A stretch of DNA of 64,000 nt from Harmonia axyridis (taxonomy: Eukaryota > Arthropoda > Insecta > Coleoptera > Coccinellidae). The DNA lies in contig NC_059504.1 of NCBI RefSeq assembly GCF_914767665.1, forward strand, positions 8,062,501-8,126,500, given 5' to 3'. This document shows positions 23,401 through 34,821 of this stretch, in pieces (within the stretch, counting starts at the first letter, position 1; each line of letters opens with the position of its first letter). The notes beneath the pieces were generated by a model that ran no database searches, had not been told where the DNA came from, and saw nothing but the letters and a program-made list of their open reading frames with translations. Made by a program: the position numbers and the translations under genes.

Positions 23401-23500
23401 GACTACAACAGTCCGAAAAATCAATGGAAAAGTTTCAGCTAATCTAATCAACGTCTTACCCAAAGACTTGCCTTGACTCGAGTATCAAATGCACTTGTGC
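20470..23500. other. AT-rich region on the 3' side of the POU gene
   Basis: No gene. The segment 20735-21035 belongs to old repeat Z (minus orientation, GGACTAGGGTTCCGTAAATATG). A TAA/ATA microsatellite lies at about 22030-22055. The segment 21900-23500 is extremely AT-rich and may contain the distal 3' untranslated region of the POU gene, but no single poly(A) site can be chosen. Confidence 0.35.
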
Positions 23501-23529
23501 CACAATCAGTGATTAAACAAAGTCTTTAA

Positions 23530-23535
23530 TTTATT
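23530..23535 (-). terminator. Candidate poly(A) signal of the POU gene
   Basis: AATAAA on the minus strand, about 185 bp after the stop codon. It is the first canonical hexamer seen downstream; longer 3' ends using later hexamers in the AT-rich DNA are equally possible. Confidence 0.25.
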
Positions 23536-23720
23536 TCAGTCCTTAACTAATGTAAACCACTAGAACCTCCTTGCGCGGCGTTTGTTCAAATTGTTGAGGT
23601 AGCATTAAAACAGAGTCCGTCGGAAGACGTTTAAGTGACTTTTATGCGCACTTGGATCGAGTTTTTGGCATTTTATCCGTTCTCGCTACGTTGGAGAATG
23701 GAGGCCCAGTGGTTTGTGTG

Positions 23721-24938
23721 CTAGTGGGCCGTCAGCTGATGGCCCATTCCTTGGGGAGATAAAATTGGAGGGCTGTGAGAATGCGAATGCTGTCCCATGG
23801 GCGACCCATGCATGTCCGGGTGATGGCCATAACCAGGGTGCATGTGTCCACCCGGAGGCATGCCTTCCATCATTTCACCACCTAACGTGTTTGGTGGTGT
23901 CATTCTCTTCTCTTTTTGTCGCCGGTTGCAAAACCAGACCCTCACAACTTCTTTCTCCAACTGCAGGCTATCAGCTAACGAGGAAATTTCTTGAGCAGAG
24001 GGCTTAGGTTGTTTGTGGAAATGTTGTTCCAAAGCACCTTTCACCGAGACTTCGATACTAGTGCGTTTTTTCCTTTTTCTACCTTGCGCTGCAATTTTAT
24101 CGATGGATGTCGGAGACCCCGTCGTCGAATCAGCCTCTTCCAACCATTTCTGCAGCAGCGGTTTCAATTTGCACATGTTCTTGAAGCTCAGTTGTAAGGC
24201 TTCAAACCTACATATCGTAGTTTGGGAGAAAACGTTTCCATACAAGGTGCCTAACGCCAAACCAACATCCGCTTGCGTAAAACCTAACTTAATACGTCTT
24301 TGTTTAAATTGCTTAGCGAAGGCTTCAAGATCATCACTAGTCGGAGTTTCGTCTTCACCACCACTAACATCACGGTCTTGATGATGGGGCTGATGCGGAC
24401 TTTGCATGTCTCTATGAAGGGGATGATGTAATTGGGGTGATTGGTGATGCGCCAGCATACCGTTCATAGCTGCATGGTATTGTTGAAGAGGTGAACCTGC
24501 ACCTCCTGGGTTATAATGAGCTGAAGAGACTGGTGCATGCCAATGTGGAGATCCCATGGATTGTTGTTGTTGCTGCCTATGGTGCATCATGTCGGCTTGC
24601 TGGGTTAAGGGTTTTACATCTTGGTGTGGGTGGTGGTGATGAGCGTGGTGCATTCCCGCCATGGAAGCTGCCCAAGGGTCAGATCCAGGTTGAAGGCTAC
24701 TGACCCAAGGGTTCGCCGCCGACAACGAAATCGCCGCATGACTTCCTGGAGAAGGCGAACTAGTCATATGGTGATGGTGGTTGTGATGGTGTTGAGGCAG
24801 GTACTTCATTTCACTGGCGTCCGCCGCTGATCTAGGCGACGCACTTGAGTGATAGCCACCGACAATATTCATACCGACAACGCTACCGTCTAATTCGGAC
24901 ACAGCACTACTTGCCGGAAGATATGTGGTGGCTGCCAT
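23721..24938 (-). CDS. vvl: Class III POU-homeodomain transcription factor, ventral veins lacking/drifter orthologue
   Basis: A single-exon gene of 405 codons plus TAG. The start is ATG 24936-24938 (MAATTYLP, the conserved vvl N-terminus). It is the only in-frame ATG, since the frame upstream has no ATG before TAA at 25038-25040. Order: conserved GGYHSSASPRSAADASEMKY (about residues 28-47), His-rich runs (50-57 and 97-105), a Gln run (122-126), a POU-specific domain at about 198-272 (DDLEAFAKQFKQRRIKLG onward), a linker, a POU homeodomain at about 287-346 (RKRKKRTSIE to QKEKRM) with the recognition helix VVRVWFCNRRQ, and the conserved tail MTPPNTLGGEMMEGMPPGG ending HQLTAH. It is a nuclear, sequence-specific DNA-binding protein recognising octamer-like sites. 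In insects vvl controls tracheal, neural/glial and wing-vein development, and in some species hormone synthesis. The domains are intact with no frameshift. Confidence 0.97.
   Translation of the reverse strand: MAATTYLPASSAVSELDGSVVGMNIVGGYHSSASPRSAADASEMKYLPQHHHNHHHHMTSSPSPGSHAAISLSAANPWVSSLQPGSDPWAASMAGMHHAHHHHPHQDVKPLTQQADMMHHRQQQQQSMGSPHWHAPVSSAHYNPGGAGSPLQQYHAAMNGMLAHHQSPQLHHPLHRDMQSPHQPHHQDRDVSGGEDETPTSDDLEAFAKQFKQRRIKLGFTQADVGLALGTLYGNVFSQTTICRFEALQLSFKNMCKLKPLLQKWLEEADSTTGSPTSIDKIAAQGRKRKKRTSIEVSVKGALEQHFHKQPKPSAQEISSLADSLQLEKEVVRVWFCNRRQKEKRMTPPNTLGGEMMEGMPPGGHMHPGYGHHPDMHGSPMGQHSHSHSPPILSPQGMGHQLTAH
23901..24080 (-). other. vvl: POU homeodomain (DNA-binding) of vvl
   Basis: Residues about 287-346 of the product: a basic RKRKKRTSIE arm, helices 1 and 2, and helix 3 with WFCNRRQ. 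The Cys at position 50 of the homeodomain (WFCNRR) is the POU-class hallmark. Confidence 0.9.
24123..24347 (-). other. vvl: POU-specific domain of vvl
   Basis: Residues about 198-272, from TPTSDDLEAFAKQFKQ to KWLEEAD. It includes FTQADVGLALG and FSQTTICRFEALQLSFKNMC, the four-helix bipartite DNA-binding half that contacts the ATGC side of the octamer. Confidence 0.9.
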
Positions 24939-25600
24939 CCCCGGTAGGGGCCGACCAGGCGATGAATCCACACTGTCCTCGTGTTCGTACACTTTGTACC
25001 ACTGGTATCTGTCACCGAAACGAAACACTTTGACGGTTTATATTAACTTCACCTCAAAATAGTTACAGTCGTCTTGTTTTGACGACTGTACATTACCACG
25101 GTTTTCTATAGGAACAGAAACGTCGCCGAACTGTCATTTATATCACTATTATTCTGATACTCATGCGTTATGCATATCAACTACACTCACGACGACGCTG
25201 TTTGCACTACTGTCTGGAATCTCTATTTCCCAACACAATCCGAGAACGAATTCCCCCACCACCGTTTCCCCTTTGATTGAAGTACGATGCGCGCGTCATT
25301 GACGAAGTCTAAGTTGTGCTTCGTCGGTGACGTCACCGCACGAGGAGTTCTGGTTGGGCGTTCGATGTTTGCGACCGCCCCACGATTCTCCCCACTCAAA
25401 CGGGGAAGTGTTTACACTTCGAAGGATACGGTAGCTAGGCAACAGACCGTACAGGACACACACACGACGTTCTCTGACATTTCCGTCGGATGAAAGGATT
25501 GTTCAGTCCGGTTTGGGGACACGATAATCTTATTTTTGCCACTGAAACTTATCTTCGGACTGATCGAGGTATTTCGCAATTTTAGGTTATACATAAATAT
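24939..25600 (-). promoter_or_regulatory. vvl: 5' leader and proximal promoter of vvl
   Basis: A GC-richer island (about 25160-25560) stands out against AT-rich flanks immediately upstream of the start codon. It contains the 14-bp perfect palindrome CGGTGACGTCACCG (25325-25338), a consensus CREB/ATF site. An octamer-like ATGCATAT lies at 25170-25177 and could be a self-binding POU site. An initiator-like ATCAGTCC on the minus strand near 25555-25563 is a candidate start site, and GGTAGCTAGGCAACAG at 25429-25444 resembles an RFX X-box. No TATA box is obvious. Position and motifs are seen; promoter activity is inferred. Confidence 0.5.
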
Positions 25601-27214
25601 CAAAAGTCACCAACACAAGTTAACTGAGTTATTATTTGATTTATATGCTAATTAAAGAAAAAAACTAAGAATTCATTAACAAAAAATATTGATTAACAGA
25701 AATAACTTAATCTTTCATCTCGTATATTCATTCGGAATTTGACAATAAATGAAAACAATAATATAAAATTAAAAAAAAAAATTTTAAATCAAATAAAATT
25801 TTATGGAATGATCATTCGAACTTCGAATAGCTATTGATAATACATTCGATTTTTGTTAGTTACTTTCAAATCTTTTATGGCCGAATGAAAGAAGAAAAGA
25901 ACCAACTTCTAAAATATCGATTTGTGTCTAAATTTTAAAGTTGGATTTAATCGAGTCTGAAGTGTAATATTCAAGGTGTCAAAAAATCACCTGTTGCCGA
26001 TTTTTCAATCGGCCAAAAGGTGCCAGACCGACCGCAAACCACTGACTTCTTGATTATATTGTCCGTGGCATCAGAGGAATCTACATAAAATTTGCACCAC
26101 AATAGGGTAGGTATTGAACGTTTACATCTAATACATATGTATAAGATGAGCATTGATGACGACTTTTCCTTCATTGGGGTAGTGTTAGGTTAGGAATAAA
26201 ATCGACTCATCCCTGGCGTAAAGTAGGTTAGGTCAAGGGGTGAAACAATATTCACGAAAATTATCATACTTGATACTGCTTTGGAATATTTATCAACTTG
26301 TTGCTGGAATTTGAATCACAAAGAAGTTATATACGTGCAGTCGGCACTTGATATGTTATTAAGTGTAATGTTATATTTATATTGACTAAGTGGCTTTGAA
26401 TTTATTACAACCCCTCGATTAGGTATTTCGAATAAATTTGTTTGTTGATGTATGCGCAAAATTTATATGTAGGTTGTTAAAGGTTTGTTTCGTTGTAACG
26501 AAACAATTGACGTTCAATAAAAAAAATTGAAAAATAAATCGGAAATTAAACTTTGTTTTCTTTAAAAATATCTAGATCAATTTCCGTTAAATAAAGACCG
26601 GAAAATCAAATAAATGAATATTCTAATTGAGCATTTCACAAAAACAATTAGAAATAGTAAGAAGTAATATTTCCGAAAGTAATTATGTATCTGACATTAT
26701 GCAAATAGGTCTACCTATAGAAAATAGTAGGTTTATACACATCAACTTTTACTATGTTCAATTTAAAAAAACTGTAAGTAATTGTTAGTAGCTAAGATTT
26801 AACTGTCATAATAATAATTGCATTAGGTACAGGTATTTTTTATTAATTAATGAATAAGTCAATTATTGAAACTTTCTCATGCGATATTGAAATAGTTATT
26901 TGTTTTACTAGGCAGCAAAGTGGTAAATTGACTAGGTCTAGGAATTAAGCCAAGGCAGTCAATTTACTTTGCTGCCGAGTTGAACATATACTTTTTTCTT
27001 CGATTGTTTATGATGATATATGTTAGATATTGTATTCGCAAATTATTGTAATTCTCACATTTTTTTAATTTTTCCTGTAGTGATAAATTAAACGAAAATT
27101 GACACAAATCGCAATTGTTGAAATGGTTGATTCCTATGGAAATATATATGTCAATAATAATTATAGTTTGACATGTTATGAAATATGTATCTGACAGTCT
27201 TTTGGAAAAAAAAT
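25601..27214. other. Non-coding flank, one short hairpin
   Basis: No gene. At about 26913-26976 GGCAGCAAAGTGGTAAATTGACT is followed after about 22 bp by AGTCAATTTACTTTGCTGCC, a short-loop inverted repeat whose CAGC/GCTG words recall repeat X at 27215. Confidence 0.4.
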
Positions 27215-27450
27215 CGGATATATTTATATTATGGATAGTGATAGCGACTTAGAAGTACTTATTCCTCCAAAAATAAGGGAGGTGGCAAAAAATATTGATT
27301 GCCAGAAAATGTCGAATGTTTTATTCTCATTCAGAATAATTATTTTGCTGTCGTTACTCTGCTGCTTAGGCAGAAAAAGTAATACTCACTTTGTAGATTG
27401 ATATATATCTACAAAAATAATATTTGCTGTCAATCGGAGAAAAAATGATT
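27215..27450 (+). repeat. Dispersed repeat X, copy 2, with a 56-residue frame
   Basis: ATG 27231 to TGA 27399-27401 reads MDSDSDLEVLIPPKIREVAK and shares the NIDCQK block with the minus-strand frame at 2337-2441. About a quarter of the aligned residues differ, so there is no sign of strong purifying selection. It continues with AATATTTGCTGTCAATCGGAG, seen also near 35895. It is likely the 5' coding end of an unidentified transposon. Confidence 0.5.
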
Positions 27451-30400
27451 TAAATTTTAAGATGTATTCAACTAACCTTTTAAAATGTCAATTCACATTT
27501 TTCTGTTTGTAAATTACCGTGAAATTTGTTAGTTTTAGATATTCTATTATAGATACGTACCTAAGTACTGGTAAAAAAAATTCAGATATTCCAAAAACTA
27601 ACGAAGTGATTGTAATAATTAGTACGGATGTTCTTTGTTTCTGTGACCTTCATATGATGATGTTTCAAGAAAGATCAATAATAATTAATGAGTTGATTCA
27701 AAAAAATCTGCCAATTCTGTTTTCAAGTCGCAAAGTCCGTAAATTAGACATTTTTGTAAAAATAGTGAAAAATTAAATTTTTGGTCGGAAATTCAAAATA
27801 GTTATTCTTCATTATGTAATATTGAATATTGCTGATAATTATTATTCCTGAGAAGGTTCTTTGATATAGTCAAAACATTGTTTATGAAATTCAAACGTTC
27901 ACCTATGTGATTGTACAACGCTTTATTGCAATCTAGTGGTTCCATGAATAATCAATAGAAAAATTCACTTAAAATTCTAGCATGGTGGCGAATTTTTATC
28001 ATAATCGAACGTAGTAAACAAGGTAGTGATAATTGAAAACGGAAATCAGTAACGATATTGAATTAGAAATCATGCTCATCACCAGTCTTTTACAGTTAAT
28101 CAATGGAGAGTAATGTAAAATGAACTACTTGAAGCGTATTTGTAGCGACATCTACGAAATTGTCAATTTCCGGTTATATTTATGAATGAAACTCATCATT
28201 GCGACAAGTAAGAAATTGAGGAAGATGGACATAATCAAGAAATTCCGAAAGCTATACAAGAAATCGTTATATCCATTAATTTCTGAAGCTTCATCATAAT
28301 GTTTTCTTTTTGAAAGATATAGGTAGAGTCTTGTACGAAAGTATTGGAATCAGATGCTTTTATTATTACATTTTCGAATTCAATATCTAATTTGAAAATA
28401 TTCAAATTTTACTTTTAACTTTTTCAATTTTTCCTATCGAAACAGTAATTTTTCATTCTTTCTCTTTTTTTCTGTAAGAAAATTTTGAATCTCTTTATTT
28501 CAATAGGTTATTTAAATATTTTTGTGAAAGTTGCTTGCTCCAACTTTTTTGTTGGTTTTTCATTTATATCGTTTCTCTCTTGAGTTTTTTTAATATTACT
28601 GACATACTATACAGTTCATAGTATTTCATGAGATATCCATATTTTATTCTTCTTCAAGAGAGGTATACTTATGGAAATAATAAATCTAAGATTCCGTACC
28701 TTATCTATTCACAATATTTACACTGTCTATAATTGTAGGTACTCACTGATCATTGAACTGAAGATTTACCGTTTCATTTGTCTCAATATCTGCTTGTTAG
28801 CAGTTTTGGGTTTTACCATGATGACAACATCATAAAACTGTAGAAAAGTAAATAGATTGTTTCATTAGGATCTCTCCAAGATGAGCAGGTCCTACCTGAT
28901 GGTTTCCTGGATTTTCCATTTTTTATTGTTGTTGAAATGGAGACAGAGATTCCCGAGTAGAGGTTAGGGGTTGGGTATTTCCAAATTTACCTAGAATTGA
29001 AATGTATGCGATTATTGATATCTGAAAAAAGTTGATATGAAATGACATTATATCATCAGGTAGATGGAATTTTTATTGTATCCCATACAAGGAATGAGAA
29101 GAATAAGAATGAGAAGAATATCTGAAATTTTCAAATTGAAAGAAGAATTTTGGTAGATATTCCTATACTTTCAAATTTTCTCATAATTGAAGTGAATTAC
29201 AACCAATAATAAAATGTCAAAATTCGTTTATGATATAAGTAAAGGTGATAGATTTCTAGAGGATCTAGAGTACGGGCAAATCGATTTCTTAGGATGTAAC
29301 ATCAATGTGTTAGAAAGAATGCCTAAGATCAAATGCAGACTATGTTTAACCCTTATCCCTTCTACGAATAGTGAATGTCCAATGCAGTGACGTTCCTACC
29401 TCAGCAAATCTTCGTCACTGGTCACTGGCGTCAGCTTCATTTCATACTTGCATCTTTTAGTTTCATTTCCATTTATCCCTTAGATAGTCAGAGCTTTATA
29501 CAGGTAAGAATTGTAATGCTAAACGAAAATGTATTCGTGTTATAGTATTATTTGAAGATATTTGATGAAGTGAACCTATGCTTTTCAAACCGAGTTAGAA
29601 AAAATTATAAATCTCGGAATATCTATCTCGAAACGATATACTTCTTCAATAACATATTGAGAGACTATAATTTTTTCAATGGATACTTTTTGAGTTTCTT
29701 TATTGTCAACTTTCATTTCATCATTATTTTTAGATTTTTAGGAATATTAGAGGTAACCAACAAAATTTTTCACCAAATCTCATGAAAATATTCGACATCA
29801 AAATAGGTTTTTTTGTGAGAATTCGTTGTCATCAGTCAAAATAATTAACTAGGTATAAATTATCATCAGATTTTGCACCTATCATTTCTTCAGAGACTAT
29901 TTTTCCAATATTGTTCAAGATGTTTGAGATGGTGCAGTCAAGGAGCTTTAATATAAACAAAAGTAAAAATTAATCAGTCTCCAATGTCTCTTTAGTATAT
30001 TCATCTCATGTACGCGATTATTATACCTTTTAGGAAATTTGTTCAAAACACGTTTCCTTATAAGAATTCACATGAATATGATTCCTAGATGTGTTCTCAT
30101 TAATAACAATTTCGAATTCCTCCAATACGTAGGAAAGTCTGAAAATTAAATAAAAGGGAAGAGACAACGGTATTTCTTGTTGAATTCAGGTGTGGCGTTA
30201 TTTTTTTTTTCTATACCCATCGAAGTATCATTTATCGAAACTTATCCAAAGGAAACGCCCGTGTCTGTTAAGGTGGCACACCTGAGACCATTTCTTCACT
30301 CCTCAGCTGTGAACCAGATCACACGTTTAGGAGGGTCGGACACATTGAAAACGATGAAAGGGAACTCAAGCGGATCATCCTCAATGTATCATTGAAAGTA

Positions 30401-32165
30401 AATCTCAACAGTTGAATTTTGTTTGATATTTTCAATAATGAACTTCCGGAAAAAAGGTTATTTTAAAATTTTAAAGCGATATGGCATTTTCACTGTTTTC
30501 AGTGGGATGCAAGTAGAAAATATGTAGCAAAATTAATGTTAATCGTAGAAAATGATTATACCCTCATTCAAATATTGCAATATTTGGAATTATTTTTGTT
30601 GTTTGAAAATACCTACAGATCGATGATTCAAAAATCATTCAAAATCAACCTTCTATAACTACTCACGAATATTTCATCACTATTAAGTTAAAGTGTGTGA
30701 AAGTGCTGGAAATGTTGAATAAATCGTCTTTGAAAGCCCTGATAAATGCACCTACATACATATAATCGATAAGAGCCAATAATTCAACAAATATTATCGA
30801 ACACCCACTGTACTCAAATATTAATGCGGTATTTTTTTTTAATTATAATCATCCCTCCAATTTTCAGTCAATAGAAAAATTAAACGAATATATTTTTGCT
30901 TGGCTTTGAGCCTTCATGAAAATTTGCACTAAATTTAATGCTTATCTCTACAGGTTTTTAGAAAACCACTGATTTCTACATTCAAAACCATAATTTTATG
31001 AAATTGAAAAGTACATACATAGTTTTAAAAAAGTAGGTTTGAAAAAACTATTCCCAATTTTCAGTACCTACCTATGTGCAAAACACATAAGTAAGTACCT
31101 AATATTTTTTCAGATTAGCTAACTAAATTCTTATTGTTTTAATTTTTTAAGTTTTACATAGAACACCTTCAGTATTGGAATCTAGAAAGAATGTAAACCA
31201 TCTCTAAAACTCTTACACTTGGAATTGGTAAAATTCAACATTCGAATATGAAATTGTAGAACTGATAAACATGTAATGTTTTAATGATAGTGACTAGAAT
31301 TTTCTAACAACAAAATACACTTCCTTAGATTCCACTATCGTAAAATCTTGAATATTATATTAGGAACAAAAAATTTGTTCGAACTTTGCATAGGTAAGAA
31401 CACGACAAAAGCGCTAACTCGGCTTCAGAAGCTTTTGAGCGCTCATTCATTTAATCGGATCTGTTGAAAATTCTTGGTATTTTTCTACATGTTTGTGAAG
31501 ACGTCAGCTCTTATTCTTCTACGCTTGAAATTGCACTCAAAATCTCAACTCAACAGAATCTCAACCTAACCTAACCTAACAGAATTATTGTGTATAGGTA
31601 TTTTATCTAAATACAAAATTTCGTAGTTTTGAATTTGAGTGGAAAACAAAATTTCGAATGACCGTATTCATAGATCTTCAAGTCAGATTCTTCCTATCAA
31701 CAGAATTAACCTAAGTAATCGAGATTTGGACTTTTCTTGAAAATTTCAAGATTCTTGAGATATAAAATTCTCAGGTTAGGTTAGAATAATAGGTAAAATC
31801 CGACCATAGGTTCCGTAATTCTGTTTTCCTTCTTCCTATATCAAAACTACAGATCGTATCGAGATAAAAATTTGCATTTGGTTGGTTATAGAAAGAGAAT
31901 TTCAAGATTCATGCCATATTTCATTTTAATCGTTCAACCATAAAAAATTCAAGAACAAAATATCTAGAAAATTATCTGATATAGGTATCCGTGAATACAA
32001 AATGACGAATTTGAGATATTGTGATCACAACATCAAAATCATATAGAAAAGCCAAGAAGAATATTAAAAAAGGAATACCCTATATTGTCGAGATAACGAT
32101 TCCATTTAAATTTTTAGATTTTGCATGTATATAGGTATAAAATCACAATTTTAACAGTGTGCAGC
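27451..32165. other. Non-coding stretch with old repeats
   Basis: No gene supported. The segment 31640-32160 contains repeat Z (GACCATAGGTTCCGTAATTC, GATCGTATCGAGATAAAAATT). Three tandem CCTAA units occur at about 31565-31580. The segment 30180-30400 is less AT-rich with a 72-codon frame lacking any recognisable domain (exon or regulatory patch, undecided). The remainder is AT-rich and featureless. Confidence 0.35.
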
Positions 32166-32402
32166 CATGGGCGCCCGCAGGGGAGGGCCAGGGGGGGCGG
32201 TGGCCCCCTCTGAGATTTTGATTGCCTCATTTTTCAGCACAACACACTCAATATTACTTTCTCAATCCTAAGGGCATGGAAAAAAGGAAAGTAATGGATT
32301 CTCAACAATTTTCCGGTTTTCAATGACAATCATGGACGCCTTATCGTTTTTCAATAATTTTTTTTTTGCCCCCCCTGAGAAAAATTTCTGCGGGCGCCCA
32401 TG
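32166..32402. mobile_element. 237-bp MITE with perfect 8-bp target duplication (hAT-like)
   Basis: The ends CATGGGCGCCCGCAG and CTGCGGGCGCCCATG are perfect inverses. Internal to each is a G-rich/C-rich tract (GGGGGGGC on the left, GCCCCCCCT on the right). TGTGCAGC is duplicated exactly at 32158-32165 and 32403-32410. The end design (GGGCG core followed by a G tract) is like the 17207-19026 element, suggesting a related superfamily. Confidence 0.85.
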
Positions 32403-32410
32403 TGTGCAGC

Positions 32411-34244
32411 GTCAATAGCTTTATAGAAAATTCAAGCAGAATATCGAAGGAAATATGAGTAGTGTCAGAAACTTTTACGCACTCATTCATTCGTATAGCT
32501 ATTCATTTCTCTAACCCCTGGTTTCTGAAAGACTGATCAAATATTTGTTCAAATAATTCAACATTCAACTTAACTAATCTATGTTCAACTTCAACTTGAA
32601 AAGAAATGCGTTTCAGAAACCCAAAATGACGCTTGACGTCCAATTTACGTGTAATATTTGACCACTGTATTAACTGGCAGAATAAAAACAGTCAACCTTA
32701 CTTTAGCAACCCAAATGACGCTTGACAATAGAATTGAAAGCTGTAAAGTTGAATTTTACGTTGATTGGCCTTTCAGAAACCAGCCGTAAGTCTAAGATCT
32801 TTAAGAGAGTACAATTGTTGCATTCGAAAGCTCCTGAATGCATTTCAAAGTTTACCTAATTTGTCTAAGGAAAAATTGTAAGAAACCATAAACTAATTCT
32901 TTAAATACCGAAGGATGTAACTCGGAAAGAATTACGACAAATCATTTATAACAATTTGAAGGTGTCCATCGATGAAGCTACTAGATAAAGTTAATCCAAT
33001 ACACAGCCATGCCAAACAACAAATTCTCATGAACCATCTTCCGTTATCCTGTAAAATATATTTTTGTCAACCTGATAAAGAAACCGTATAGATAGGTATA
33101 CGACCCCGTCAATCTCCTAGCAACCTCCTGCCAAGAGGAAACTAACAATACCACACTGTGTAACTAGAGAAAATACTAAGACACAACAATACCGTCCGAA
33201 ACTACAAAAAGATGGTATTGAACGGAAGACAAATCAGTTTTGAAAGGTTATCTTTGGGTATTCTGTCTGAAACGTAGAAAGGTGCAACGAGATGAGTCGA
33301 TAAGGGGTGCCTCAATCGGGGGTTACCGAGGGGTCATACTATCTCGCACTTTACTCACTCCGTCTGCAGCAAAAGGCCATTGGCGTAGCAAGGGTTTTTG
33401 ACTGAAGAGATAGCTCTGTTATTTCATCGCTTTGGCTGTTATTTTCGGATATTTGAGCCAGGAATGGCTTGAAACGATAAAGTTTGACTCACTGACGACG
33501 AATACGTCCTTAGATTCGATTCTGTCCGGCCGGCCGTATACGCATTAACGGAAAGATTTAGAACTTTGAAATTTTCAGTAGTAGAGGATTTGAGTCTCGT
33601 TCATACAACTTTGCCTTGACCGAATACTCATAGTGAATAGAGTCAAATAACGAATTAATAACAAAATTTATATCAAATCAATTAAATGAATTATGTTGAT
33701 CATCTAAGAGCTATTTCAACCGAAATATTGATGATTTCGAACGATTAGGTTTGACAAAAAAATTGAATCATCACAAATTATGTTTTTCTGATAATTTCAG
33801 AACCAAGTATTCGATCGAGATAAAAGTTTGTATTTTGGCGGAAAATAACAATATGAAGTTTCTTGCAGAATAGCCAGAACCAGAGAGATCTGAAAAAATA
33901 CCCAATACCTCAGTGGTAAGTTTAAATTTAGCAATTCAGCAGAAAAAATAAAATAAACCTGGTATTTTTGTAATGTGATTTTGTGAAGATCATCTCGATA
34001 ATAAATCACTTGGTTAATAAGAACACTCTTTTTTGAAAATTATTGAGGGTTGTATTCGATATATTCCCGTTTTAACAGAAACTATCGCTTGAAATAACTT
34101 TGTAGGTACTTCAAAAGTAAAAAATTTATTTCAGGTTTGTTGAGTTGAGCAAGAAGACGCAACACTGAGATATTGTCATTGGTTTTTTTACTAAATATTG
34201 TTAAGAGAACCACTGAAAACAATAAGTAGATAGGTTATAAGCTC
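32411..34244. other. Non-coding stretch with a candidate conserved patch
   Basis: No gene. The segment 33090-33560 is clearly less AT-rich, repeat-free, and has no long frame. It contains GGTGCCTCAATCGGGGGTTACCGAGGGG and CGGCCGGCCG words spread through it. It is a candidate regulatory element or non-coding exon. Confidence 0.25.
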
Positions 34245-34821
34245 AGAGTAATAAACATAGATAGAAGGAGCATATGTCATTTTCAGTAAGCAAATTTTGT
34301 CCCCAACATGAACTATCAAATTTGACATGAAGCGCGCAGAAATTTAAACATATTAGTGATACGATATTTCACTCAATTCGCGAGTTTCTCCACGAAGAAC
34401 GCACTTCTTATATACCATAGTGAATCAACGTTTCATATTAACTCAAAGTACATTGAAATAAATACCTAAATATATAAGAAATTCAGAAAAAAACTAAAAG
34501 CGCGCCAAACGAAACAACCGATGACACTAGGATAGCAAAAGTTGCCAAACTTTGGATTTCAGCATGTAGATACAGAAAATAATAAATATTCTGCATACTA
34601 TTAATTCGACAATTAGGAAAAATATCGGATTCCAAATATTCAAATCTACATATTAAACTGAGAATCACTCAAATAAATATATTTCATTCAATATAATACA
34701 TTCATAACAATATAGTAAAATTGTGTAGTTGAAAATATATCACAATTCGACAACATAATCGAACCATGTTGGGGGACATGTAAAAATTGTGTATACTCCC
34801 TCTATCTATGTTTATTACTCT
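34245..34821 (+). mobile_element. 580-bp terminal-inverted-repeat element R, copy 2
   Basis: The ends are AGAGTAATAAACATAGATAG and CTATCTATGTTTATTACTCT. It is the same orientation and length as copy 1 and shares CAACATGAACTATCAAATTT, GATACGATATTTC and AAAAATATCGGATTCCAA. It is non-coding. Confidence 0.8.

Noticed and set aside
23991..24381. Plus-strand ORFs opposite the vvl domains
   Set aside because: They are antisense shadows of the strongly conserved POU domains; no independent domain or start context.
24939..25028. A 30-codon N-terminal extension of vvl
   Set aside because: The extended frame begins with GTG, has no ATG, and is closed by TAA at 25038-25040. The conserved vvl N-terminus MAATTY starts at 24938.
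31562..31582. CCTAA triplet as interstitial telomere repeat
   Set aside because: Only three units in an AT-rich region; chance or minor simple repeat is sufficient.
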